Positions 1 through 7,707 of a stretch of DNA of 64,000 nucleotides are shown in pieces; position 1 is the first letter of the stretch, and every line of letters begins with the position of its first letter. Source of the stretch: JAXLZZ01 sp046350675. Its GTDB lineage: Bacteria; Patescibacteriota; Saccharimonadia; Saccharimonadales; UBA4665. Both the position numbers and the translations under genes were made by a program. The stretch lies in contig JAXLZZ010000008.1 in assembly GCA_046350675.1 (NCBI GenBank), forward strand, positions 5,985-69,984, written 5' to 3'. The notes under the pieces were generated by a model. That model was not told the DNA's origin and made no database searches. It was given only the letters and a program-made list of their open reading frames with translations.

Positions 1-3000
1 TAGTATTACCGTTTAGCGATACCGCGCCAGTGCCTGTAGAGAATGTCCCTGCCCCTGTTTGCAAGAAGTTTGAATCATTGTTAATCGTTACACCTCCGCT
101 AAAAGTAGCCAGCCCGGTGAACGACGATGTGCCGGTCACATCAAAGATTCCGCCCACCGATGCGTCGCCAGCCACATCAAGCAGACCACCCAACGTTGTG
201 GCACCTGTGCCCACAGTGAAAGTATTTGAGCCAGTCACTGAGGTGTTGCCGTTTAGCGATACCGCGCCACTGCCTGTTGAGAAGGTGCCAGTGCCGGTTT
301 GGGTGAAATTACTGTTGTTGCCAATTGCCAACCCACCATTCAGTGTCGCCAGACCGGTGAACGTAGAGGTATCTGTCACCGCCAGACTGCCGGTAACACC
401 TAAGTCGCCGCCGATGGAAGCGTCGTTAGTAACAGTCAACCCAGTGCCAGAACCAGATATTGTAACCGTACCGTTAAAGGTCTTATTGCCACCAAAGGTT
501 TGGGTGGTTGCTGTTACCAAACCGGCATAGGTAGCATCTGCTGACTGCAAGTACAGCGTAGTGCCGTCAATTGCGGCGCCATCAGCACTTTTTGCGTACC
601 CATCAAGTGTGCCAATATCGGTAACGCCGGCTGTGCTATTACCGGTGGTAAGCGCCACCCAAGTGGTGCCATTCCACATAAATGACGCAGATGAACCACT
701 TGCAAGCGGGATGCCATTGATCTGGAATTGTTCAGTGCCCACATTACTGACATACAAGAGTCGACCACCGGTGCTATCGGTTGGTGTGGGGAGAGTCAAA
801 GATATACCAGGGGTAGTCTGGTTGACATTTAGCGTGGTTGCGATGTCCACCGTTGCGGCTGCTGTACCGATAGACCCGCTGGCAGCATGATCGCTAATCG
901 TCAACGCGGCCAACACAGTACTGCTTTCGTTGGTAAACTGGCTACCTGAACTTATGGTAAGACCACTGTTAAATGTAGCAGCGGCGTTAACCGTAAGGAT
1001 ACCGTTTAGAGTGGTTCCATCAGTTACCGTAAGAGTGCCCCCAAGTGTTGTTGCTCCGGTGCCAACGGTAAAGCTATTAGCACCTGTAACGCTGGTTGGA
1101 CCATTGAGGCTTACAGCTCCAGTCCCCGTACTGAAAGTGCCCGCACCAGTTTGGAGATAATTCGAGGTGTTCGAGATACCTCCGTTAAACGTAGCGGTAT
1201 CAGTGAACGTTGAGGTGCCCGTAACATCAAAAGTACCGCCCACTGTAGTATCACCGGTGACATCCAATGTCCCGCCAAGCGTGGTTGCGCCAGTGCCAAC
1301 CGTGAAGGTATTTGAGCCAGTTACAGAAGTGTTGCCGTTCAGCGATACCGCACCGGTGCCAGTGCTAAAGCTTCCGGTACCTGTCTGGGTAATATTACTG
1401 TTGTTAGCAACTGTCAGCCCCCCGTTAAGCGTTGCAAGTCCAGTGAGTGTTGAGGTGCTCGTTACGCTAAGCGTGCCAGTCACGCCAAGATTGCCGCCAA
1501 TAGAAGCATTATTGGTAACACTTAGTCCAGTGCCGGCACCAGCCAAAGTAACCACCCCGTTGAATGTTTTATCGCCACCGAACGTTTGGCTGCCGCTCGC
1601 AGTTACTAGACCAACATTTGAGGCATCAGCTGATTGCAAGAAGATCGTGGTACCACTAATTACCGCACCATTTGCACTCTTAGTTTGGCCGTCAAGGGAG
1701 CCGACTGTAGTTACACCGGCGGTGCTGTTACCGGTAGTGAGAGCTATCCAGGTTGTCCCGTTCCAGATGAACGAAGCAGAAGTACCGACCGCCAGTGGAA
1801 TCCCATCTACATTGACGACTACGCTACCAGTGTTGCTGACATACAGGATGCGGCCAGCAGTGGTGTCAGTTGGTGAAGGTAGCGTGAGTGATACTCCAGA
1901 TGTAGATTGGTTCAGGTTTAGAGTGGTTGCCACATCAACCGTAGATGCGGCGCTGCCGACTGGCCCACTAGTAGCCTGATCGCTAATAGCAAGTGCACTC
2001 AACACGGTACTGGAAGCATTGGTAAATTGATTGCCTGCACCAACTGTTAGCCCTCCGTTAAACGTACCAAGACCGGTAACTCCCAGCGTGCCAGCAGTGC
2101 TGATATTACCACTGGCATCAATCTTAGCCAGGATAGAGCTACCGCTGCTATCAAGGAACGTCAGCAGATCAGATGTTTGCCCTGTTAGCGCTTGAATAAC
2201 AGCCGTGGTTAAGCCTGTGCCGCTGGTTTGGACTCGGAAATTTGAGTTCGTTTGCAGACTGGTTGAATTTTGAATATAGCCGCTGCCCCCGGTGGTTGGT
2301 GCAAATCCACAAGAAACAGCTGCCTCCAAACAGACGGTACCACTGGCATTCGGGAGCAAAATGCTGTTGTTTGCTGTTGGAGTCGTGAAGCTCAAGGTAG
2401 CTACATTGCCGCTGTTCGCTGTTTGCAGCTGTGTGGCGCTTTTCGCCTGGAAGGCGTACGGCACCGCTGTTAGCTTCAGCCGTGGCGACATTTCACCGTC
2501 CCAGCTTGGTGATCCACCTGCGCCACCAATTTCCATGGTGACGTACAAGCTTTCATCCCAGGATATTGTGCCTGGGAAGGAAGTGATGGATCCAAGGTTC
2601 ACAGTCAGGTAGCCGTTGACGACGCGTACACCTTGGGAGGCGCTATTCAGGTAGCTTTCACCCCATAGCGATGATCCACCTGTTGGAGCGTTATATAGCT
2701 TGAAACGAACGTTGTAGTTGCCGTCGGCAACAATGGAGCCATCGCTGTTTTCGAGTCGAGCTTGGAAGTTGAGGTTGTCGCTTACTGCCGCTGTTGTGTG
2801 CTGCGGCTTTAAGGCGATAGAGCCAACGATACCGATGAGGATTGCTGCAACGGTTGCCAGCAAAATGATGCGTGACCGAAGGCTGACCCCACGTGTACGT
2901 GTGTGCGCACGCGCGCGCGTATAAGAAAAAACAGGGGTGACCAAAACAGATAAAAACCCAATAAAAAACACCCTGTCGCTGCTGCGACCGCGGGTGAATC

Positions 3001-3037
3001 GGAATAGTTCTAGCCACGAGGGCTTGGGTTTTTTCAT
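1..3037 (-). CDS. giant repetitive surface fibre protein, 5' part (C-terminus beyond window)
   Basis: An open frame of 1,012 codons runs from the ATG at 3037 to the window edge without a stop. The N-terminus is basic and has a hydrophobic stretch around residues 22-40 and a second, stronger one around 55-75, so it looks like a membrane-anchored exported protein without an obvious cleavage site. Next comes a domain (about 80-210) of the type that opens many tail-fibre-like proteins: NLNFQARL, then NGYLTVNLGS, EMSPR and LTAVPYAFQAKSA. The rest is Gly/Ser/Thr/Asn-rich with recurring LNGNTSVTGSNTFTVG-like and LTVTNNASIGG-like words, as expected of a beta-helical or trimeric fibre. I infer a cell-surface fibre, possibly for host contact. 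It resembles the 4,927-residue protein at 36333-51116 in style but has a different N-terminus. The missing C-terminus prevents family assignment. Confidence 0.8.
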   Translation of the reverse strand, partial: MKKPKPSWLELFRFTRGRSSDRVFFIGFLSVLVTPVFSYTRARAHTRTRGVSLRSRIILLATVAAILIGIVGSIALKPQHTTAAVSDNLNFQARLENSDGSIVADGNYNVRFKLYNAPTGGSSLWGESYLNSASQGVRVVNGYLTVNLGSITSFPGTISWDESLYVTMEIGGAGGSPSWDGEMSPRLKLTAVPYAFQAKSATQLQTANSGNVATLSFTTPTANNSILLPNASGTVCLEAAVSCGFAPTTGGSGYIQNSTSLQTNSNFRVQTSGTGLTTAVIQALTGQTSDLLTFLDSSGSSILAKIDASGNISTAGTLGVTGLGTFNGGLTVGAGNQFTNASSTVLSALAISDQATSGPVGSAASTVDVATTLNLNQSTSGVSLTLPSPTDTTAGRILYVSNTGSVVVNVDGIPLAVGTSASFIWNGTTWIALTTGNSTAGVTTVGSLDGQTKSANGAVISGTTIFLQSADASNVGLVTASGSQTFGGDKTFNGVVTLAGAGTGLSVTNNASIGGNLGVTGTLSVTSTSTLTGLATLNGGLTVANNSNITQTGTGSFSTGTGAVSLNGNTSVTGSNTFTVGTGATTLGGTLDVTGDTTVGGTFDVTGTSTFTDTATFNGGISNTSNYLQTGAGTFSTGTGAVSLNGPTSVTGANSFTVGTGATTLGGTLTVTDGTTLNGILTVNAAATFNSGLTISSGSQFTNESSTVLAALTISDHAASGSIGTAAATVDIATTLNVNQTTPGISLTLPTPTDSTGGRLLYVSNVGTEQFQINGIPLASGSSASFMWNGTTWVALTTGNSTAGVTDIGTLDGYAKSADGAAIDGTTLYLQSADATYAGLVTATTQTFGGNKTFNGTVTISGSGTGLTVTNDASIGGDLGVTGSLAVTDTSTFTGLATLNGGLAIGNNSNFTQTGTGTFSTGSGAVSLNGNTSVTGSNTFTVGTGATTLGGLLDVAGDASVGGIFDVTGTSSFTGLATFSGGVTINNDSNFLQTGAGTFSTGTGAVSLNGNT

Positions 3038-3185
3038 GTTTGTTTTGGGTGCTGGTGCCTGCCAGCTGTTTTAGTTTTGTGGTCCCCCGCTGTTTAGGCG
3101 GGAGACCAGTTTGATTTTTTGTTTGTGTGAACCACTGTTTGTTGATTAGGACCAGGGCTTTTTACAGCTCTAACCCTATGCTTCT

Positions 3186-3214
3186 AGTATCCGCTCTTTA
3201 ACAGGGGTCTTCAA
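3186..3214 (-). promoter_or_regulatory. candidate promoter of the left fibre gene
   Basis: On the minus strand: TTGAAG, 17 bp, GATACT. The predicted start is about 140 nt before the ATG at 3037. The leader contains a GC-rich hairpin (about 3079-3111, arms GGTCTCCCGC and GCGGGGGACC). Confidence 0.5.
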
Positions 3215-3530
3215 GGGTTTTTTGAACAAAATTACTGTGCGTTTGTTTTAGCTGTTTTTGCTACATTTTCAGCCCTTAGATGTTGTATTTTTTATTTGAA
3301 CTGAGTTTTTACCCCTGTTTTTCGCTTATGCTTACCGCTGTAAATCACAGCAAACAATCTTACGTACGTTGTTTTTGTTATAACTCGATTAAGATTCGCT
3401 AAAACTTATCCACAGCCGCCTCTGAATTGCTTGTGCTTTTTGAATCAATTTTTAGCTCAAGCACTTCGGCCCGAAACGAAGATGATAATTCAAGAATTGA
3501 TATCTTTTCTGAACACAAACCCTGTCGACA

Positions 3531-3646
3531 ACTCGCGTAGCTGAGTGCAGTTTGGTTCAAAAACGAGCACCGCAAAAGAGCCGTACTCAAGGTACGGCGA
3601 TTGCGGAAGCGAAGCTTTTGGGCCGAAATGTGCCAGCTACGTGAGT
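3531..3646. repeat. nested hairpin element, family 2, copy 1
   Basis: Outer arms ACTCGCGTAGCTG and CAGCTACGTGAGT match at 12 of 13 positions. Inner arms (3544-3563 region against 3614-3630) also pair, and the centre is the palindrome GCCGTACTCAAGGTACGGC (3580-3598). It begins 7 nt after the rplU stop codon. Copies 2 and 3 are at 7590-7705 and 16266-16384. Confidence 0.75.
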
Positions 3647-3652
3647 CGTAGC

Positions 3653-3961
3653 TTAGGCGATTTTTTTGATAGTCAGAACGGTTTGTCGCTGACGATGACC
3701 GCGTACCGTACGAACACGCTTCTTGGCTTTGTAGCGAATAGAAGTAACTTTGTCGGTCTGGATATCAGCTTCGGTAATATCAGCCGTTACTTTTGCCTTG
3801 GCAACTGTTGGCGTACCAACTGTTACTGTTTCGCCGTCGATAACCAAAAGTGGCTCAAACTCAGCGATTTTCTTGTCGCTGTTCAGGAGCTCAACGTTAA
3901 GCGTATCGCCCTCTTGGACAAGATACTGCTTTCCGCCGGTAGTGATGACTGCTTTTTTCAT
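3653..3961 (-). CDS. rplU: large-subunit ribosomal protein bL21
   Basis: A 102-residue protein with the bL21 hallmarks: start MKKAVITTGGKQY, then LNVELL, and the basic C-terminal part YKAKKRVRTVRGHRQRQT that binds 23S rRNA. I chose the ATG at 3961 rather than the one four codons upstream (3973), because the motif starts there and a GAGGA sits 12 nt before it but only 0-1 nt before the other. The usual partner rpmA (bL27) is not next to it. It has its own promoter and is followed at once by a nested hairpin element, so it is probably a single-gene unit. Confidence 0.95.
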   Translation of the reverse strand: MKKAVITTGGKQYLVQEGDTLNVELLNSDKKIAEFEPLLVIDGETVTVGTPTVAKAKVTADITEADIQTDKVTSIRYKAKKRVRTVRGHRQRQTVLTIKKIA

Positions 3962-3998
3962 ACTCTGTTTCATTCCTCAGAAATAAAGTTACCGATAG

Positions 3999-4027
3999 AT
4001 GATATCAAATTACACCGCCTCTGTAAA
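3999..4027 (-). promoter_or_regulatory. promoter of rplU
   Basis: Minus strand TTTACA, 17 bp, TATCAT; predicted start near 3992, giving a leader of about 30 nt. A small hairpin (TGCATA...TATGCA, about 4046-4064) between the ileS stop and this promoter has no T-run. Confidence 0.5.
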
Positions 4028-4066
4028 CCCCTTACGCTGGCCTTGCATACGTGCTGGTATGCAGAT

Positions 4067-6970
4067 CTAGGCTTTATCAAACGCTATCGTAAGCTCAGCA
4101 CCATCAATTTTGGCAGTTGTCGTATAGTTTTTTACATCGTTGTTATTTATGCTATTTGCAAGCGTTTCTTGCAGTATCACATCTGTTAATTGTTCGTTTC
4201 TTAACAACGTTGTAATTGAATCATCAACTGATTCAAGCCGTAAATTGATACGATCGTCTACTTCCAAACCGGCGTCTTTACGAGCCTTCTGCACGTTACG
4301 AACAACCTCCCGCATTAAACCTTCTTGCGCAAGTTCAGGTGTAATTTCGAGGTCAAGTGTTACGTCTTGGATGCCAGCTTCACCTAGCACTACCTCTTTA
4401 ACGTTGACCTCTTCCTTCGCAATTGCTTTAAACAACTCTTCGTACTCACTGGTAAAGGGTGTCGCCGGAGCTAGTAGAAGCTCGCCAAGTGGTTGGCGCA
4501 CTTTAATCCCCTCTTTAGCACGAATCGCTAAGGCCTCGGTAATGCCCTGACGCAGTGCTGCCATGTCTCGAACTAATAGCTCGTTTATATGGCCTGACTC
4601 TGGCCAATCCAGTAGATGCACTGATTCGCCGTCTGTTAGCTTTTGGTACAGCTCTTCGGCTAAGAACGGTGTAAACGGCGCTAGAATTAGGCTCAACTGC
4701 GTCAAAACGTAGTGCAACGTCTTATAGGCCTGCTGCTTGTCTGGCCCGTTATCCGACTTCCAGAAACGCTTGCGGCTGCGACGGACATACCAGTTGCTGG
4801 CATCATCGATAAACGGCAGAATCGGTTTGAGTGCATTCGGTAGATCGTAGCGATCCATATGCTGTTCCACCTCTTGGCCAAGCTGATGGACACGGCTGAC
4901 GATCCACTCATCGAGTATATTCTCGAGTTCTGGCGTTGGATCTGCAGGAAGCGCACCCTTTTCTAGCCCTGAATCCCATCCATCTACATCGGCGTACAGC
5001 GTAAAGAAGTCGTACATGTTCCAAATCATGCTTAGTTTTCGTGCCACATCGCCAACCTCTTTATCTTGAAGCGAAAAGTCTTCAGCATTCATTACCGGCG
5101 AGCTTAGTAGCAGGAAGCGCAAGCTATCGGCACTATACTGATCCATCAACACATTCGGATCGGTGTAGTTTCCGTAGCTTTTGCTCATTTTACGGCCATC
5201 ATTGCCGGCTAGCGTCCCCGTTACAATAACGTTTTTGAAGGCGTTGTTCTCAAACAGCCCGGTTGAGACAGCATGCAAATAGTAGAACCAGGCGCGCACT
5301 TGGCCAACGTACTCAGCAATAAAATCACCTGGGAAATTATTCTCAAATTTTTCAACATTCTCAAACGGATAGTGGAACTGGGCGAACGGCATCGAGCCAC
5401 TCTCGAACCAGCCGTCAATCACCTTATCGATGCGCTTGTACTGCACGCCATCAATTTCGAACGTTACATCATCGATCCATGGACGGTGATAGTCTTCGAG
5501 CTCTACGCCTGATAACTCTTTAAGCTCCGCATAACTCCCCACGACTTTAACCTGCTCATTGCCATTGGCGTCTGTACCTTTCCAGACTGGCATGGCCGTT
5601 GCCCAGAATCGGTCACGACTAAGGTTCCAGTCAGGTGCAGACTCTACCGTTTTGGTGAATCTGCCCTGTTTTATATGCTCGGGGAACCAATGAATATCAC
5701 CATTTTGTTCTAGCATCTGCTGCCGTTGATTGGCGATATCCATGAACCAGCTTGGGTGTGCCCTATATATAAGCTTGGTGCCGCAACGATGGCAGTGCGG
5801 ATAGCTGTGGCGAATGTAGTCAATCTTCCAGACTATTCCACGCTCGTGCAGCGTCTTGGCGATTTGTTTATTGATATCCCAGACCTGCTCGCCTTGCCAC
5901 TCGCCTGACGTATAGAAGCCGTTGTCGTCCAACGTAGAGACTAACGGGATGTTATATTCTTGGGCTAAATTGTAGTCTTCTTCACCATAGGCAGGAGCAA
6001 TATGGACAAGGCCAGTCCCGTCTTCGGCACTCACAAAATCAGCTGCCCAGACCTTGTGTGCATTTTTACCACGTTCCTCAAAAAGCGGCTCGTATTCTAG
6101 CCCGACGAGCTCTTTACCCCTGTAAGTATTCTTTACAACATAATCGAGACTGTTGTGTTTTTCATCAACGAGTACTTTATTTATAAGCTCTTTTGCCAGA
6201 ATAAATTGCTCACCACCAACCTCAACTTCTGCATACTCAAGCTCCGGGTTAATTGCCACCGCCGTGTTGGCTGGAAGCGTCCAAGGTGTTGTAGTCCATA
6301 CAAGAAGTGGCACGTCTCGATCAACTAATTTGAACTTTACGAAGACTGATGGATCCGTAACATCCTGATAAGAATTGTCCATATTCACTTCGGCTTTGCT
6401 AATTGGCGTAGCGTCGCGAATACAATACAGCAAGACTTTCTCGCCCTCGTAGATTTTGCCCTTCTCATAGAGCTCTTTGAATGCCCACCATATAGATTCC
6501 ATGTATTCTTTATCCATGGTTTTGTAGGCACCCTTAAAGTCGACCCAGCGTCCGATACGATCGATTACATCTTCCCACTGATTGCCTGTTTGAATCATAT
6601 TCTCTCTACAGGTGTTAATGTACTCTTCTAGACTAATCTTAGTGCCAATATCTCTTTTATCTTTTATGCCGAGCTTTTTCTCGGTAAACACCTCGGCAGG
6701 CAAACCATGGCAATCCCAGCCCCAGACACGCTCCACTCTCTTACCTTTCATGGTTTGGTAGCGTGGCACTGCATCCTTGATAATACTTGAGAGTAAGGTG
6801 CCGTGATGTGGCACCCCAGTAATAAACGGCGGGCCATCGTAAAACACATAGGCGTTACTAGCCGGTCGCTGCTCTACCGACTTCTCAAAGGTCTTATGCT
6901 GCTTCCAGTACTGTACGAGGTCTTTTTCGTATTCAATTGCTCGTCGTCTGGTGCCCTTTTGGAATTTCAT
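4067..6970 (-). CDS. ileS: isoleucyl-tRNA synthetase
   Basis: Class I aminoacyl-tRNA synthetase that charges tRNA-Ile. About 967 residues. The HIGH-type motif appears as GVPHHGTLL (about 53-61) and the second signature as GRKMSKSYGN (about 592-601). The catalytic-core block WGWDCHGLPAEV and the editing-domain stretch LVWTTTPWTLPANTAVA are clear. I see no C-terminal Cys zinc cluster. Together with the PHHGT form of HIGH, this points to the eukaryote-like IleRS2 type rather than the common bacterial type; that is a family inference. The start is taken as the ATG at 6970, 4 nt after AAGAGGAG; a GTG directly before it (6973) is the alternative. A T-box-like leader precedes the gene. Confidence 0.96.
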   Translation of the reverse strand: MKFQKGTRRRAIEYEKDLVQYWKQHKTFEKSVEQRPASNAYVFYDGPPFITGVPHHGTLLSSIIKDAVPRYQTMKGKRVERVWGWDCHGLPAEVFTEKKLGIKDKRDIGTKISLEEYINTCRENMIQTGNQWEDVIDRIGRWVDFKGAYKTMDKEYMESIWWAFKELYEKGKIYEGEKVLLYCIRDATPISKAEVNMDNSYQDVTDPSVFVKFKLVDRDVPLLVWTTTPWTLPANTAVAINPELEYAEVEVGGEQFILAKELINKVLVDEKHNSLDYVVKNTYRGKELVGLEYEPLFEERGKNAHKVWAADFVSAEDGTGLVHIAPAYGEEDYNLAQEYNIPLVSTLDDNGFYTSGEWQGEQVWDINKQIAKTLHERGIVWKIDYIRHSYPHCHRCGTKLIYRAHPSWFMDIANQRQQMLEQNGDIHWFPEHIKQGRFTKTVESAPDWNLSRDRFWATAMPVWKGTDANGNEQVKVVGSYAELKELSGVELEDYHRPWIDDVTFEIDGVQYKRIDKVIDGWFESGSMPFAQFHYPFENVEKFENNFPGDFIAEYVGQVRAWFYYLHAVSTGLFENNAFKNVIVTGTLAGNDGRKMSKSYGNYTDPNVLMDQYSADSLRFLLLSSPVMNAEDFSLQDKEVGDVARKLSMIWNMYDFFTLYADVDGWDSGLEKGALPADPTPELENILDEWIVSRVHQLGQEVEQHMDRYDLPNALKPILPFIDDASNWYVRRSRKRFWKSDNGPDKQQAYKTLHYVLTQLSLILAPFTPFLAEELYQKLTDGESVHLLDWPESGHINELLVRDMAALRQGITEALAIRAKEGIKVRQPLGELLLAPATPFTSEYEELFKAIAKEEVNVKEVVLGEAGIQDVTLDLEITPELAQEGLMREVVRNVQKARKDAGLEVDDRINLRLESVDDSITTLLRNEQLTDVILQETLANSINNNDVKNYTTTAKIDGAELTIAFDKA

Positions 6971-6973
6971 CAC

Positions 6974-7226
6974 GCTCCTCTTATGCTTATTTACATCACT
7001 TATGATGTTGAATCTTGGTTTTTATGTATTAATAAAACAAAAAACCACTCTTTTAAGTCCATCGGATCCCTAATGTGGGAGGTACCATCCGATTTCCTTT
7101 GAGTGATCTCAAAAGCTCTTTATTACGACGATTACGGTGTCGGCCGATAGGTTCTACTTGATCCTAAGATCGTTCTTCCCACTCCTCGCGGTTGATAGCC
7201 GCTCTTGGATTAGCTCCAACGGATTC
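6974..7226 (-). promoter_or_regulatory. T-box-like leader of ileS
   Basis: The 250-nt untranslated leader on the minus strand contains TGGTACC (7081-7087), the invariant core of the T-box that pairs with the tRNA acceptor end. It lies within a stem made by ATCGGAT (7087-7093) and ATCCGAT (7061-7067). A further CACTC/GAGTG pairing leads to a T-rich run (GGTTTTTTG, 7038-7046), giving a possible terminator and competing antiterminator. Further upstream, GTTGAT and ATCAAC close a stem that includes an ATC (Ile) triplet as a candidate specifier. A T-box before ileS is well known in Actinobacteria and Firmicutes. The core motif and position are seen; the full fold is inferred. Confidence 0.55.
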
Positions 7227-7232
7227 ATCAAC

Positions 7233-7261
7233 ACTATAGCACAGAGGTAAACGCTTGTGAA
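7233..7261 (-). promoter_or_regulatory. promoter of the ileS leader
   Basis: Minus strand TTCACA, 17 bp, TATAGT; predicted start near 7226, about 255 nt before the ileS ATG, the usual size for a T-box leader. Confidence 0.6.
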
Positions 7262-7266
7262 TATGT

Positions 7267-7536
7267 CTACGCACGGGCGTAGGCAACGACGTCATCGATT
7301 CGAGGCAGGCTATCCCCAACCCAGCTCTGCTGGACTGAACCGTTATCAGCTAGAACTAATATGGCTGGGTGTTGCAAAATATCATAGAGGCTAGCGGTTG
7401 CGCTACCGTCACGACTATCGATGCTAATCACTTCTAGACGATACCCTTGATCGTGTCGACGCTCAAACTCACGTATAAATTCTTCGACAGACCTGGCCTG
7501 TTCCGAGTTCGGCCGATAAATCACAAGCACTTTCAT
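7267..7536 (-). CDS. small thioredoxin-fold-like protein without CxxC
   Basis: An 89-residue protein starting MKVLVIYRPNSEQARSVEEF. The pattern of strand, helix, strand, the LYDILQHPAILVLADNG segment (a possible cis-Pro loop) and a final helix suggests a thioredoxin/glutaredoxin fold. However, it has no cysteine at all, so redox catalysis by a dithiol is excluded. It lies downstream of the class II ribonucleotide reductase gene but behind a terminator (7556-7580) and with its own -10 box (TAGAAT, 7544-7549) only 7 bp before the ATG, suggesting a leaderless mRNA. Function unknown; the fold is inference. Confidence 0.7.
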   Translation of the reverse strand: MKVLVIYRPNSEQARSVEEFIREFERRHDQGYRLEVISIDSRDGSATASLYDILQHPAILVLADNGSVQQSWVGDSLPRIDDVVAYARA

Positions 7537-7555
7537 ACTCTAAATTCTACCACAC

Positions 7556-7580
7556 AAAAAGACCCCTGCGATGGGTCTTA
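7556..7580 (-). terminator. intrinsic terminator after nrdJ
   Basis: Minus strand hairpin AAGACCC/GGGTCTT followed by TTTTT, between the nrdJ 3' hairpin and the next gene's promoter. Confidence 0.65.
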
Positions 7581-7589
7581 AGGTTGCAA

Positions 7590-7705
7590 GGTGCTCATAC
7601 TTGAGTACAGTCTGAGATTGAAACCGAGCACTGAAGCGCAGCGTACTTACGGTACGTGAGCACCAGCGCGCAGATTTCAACTCAGAATGTCCAAGTATGG
7701 GTGCC
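7590..7705. repeat. nested hairpin element, family 2, copy 2
   Basis: Outer arms GGTGCTCATACTTG and CAAGTATGGGTGCC pair, inner arms (GAGATTGAAA against TTTCAACTC) pair, and the centre GCGTACTTACGGTACG (7641-7656) is a divergent version of the core in copies 1 and 3. It starts 2 nt after the nrdJ stop codon. Confidence 0.7.
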
Positions 7706-7707
7706 GT

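Larger units (their letters stand above)
3038..3652. other. 615-bp non-coding region between fibre gene and rplU
   Basis: It holds the fibre-gene leader and promoter, the nested hairpin at 3531-3646, and two copies of the 9-mer AACAGGGGT/ACCCCTGTT (3200, 3311) that recurs elsewhere. A single TTATCCACA (3406-3414) looks like a DnaA box but stands alone. I see no convincing gene; the small open frame at 3399-3590 has no ribosome-binding site or protein-like composition. Confidence 0.6.

Noticed and set aside
30..2612. Several Val/Pro-rich plus-strand reading frames
   Set aside because: They are the complement of the minus-strand fibre gene; Gly/Thr/Ser codons read backwards as Pro/Val. The minus frame has an anchor, a domain start and runs without stops.
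3406..3414. DnaA box TTATCCACA as an origin signal
   Set aside because: A single box with no cluster, AT-rich unwinding region or dnaA/dnaN neighbours.
3399..3590. 63-codon minus-strand frame
   Set aside because: Overlaps the nested hairpin, no SD or promoter, composition not protein-like.
3545..4189. 214-codon plus-strand frame
   Set aside because: It is antisense to rplU and the ileS 3' end and includes hairpin repeat DNA; rplU is unmistakable.
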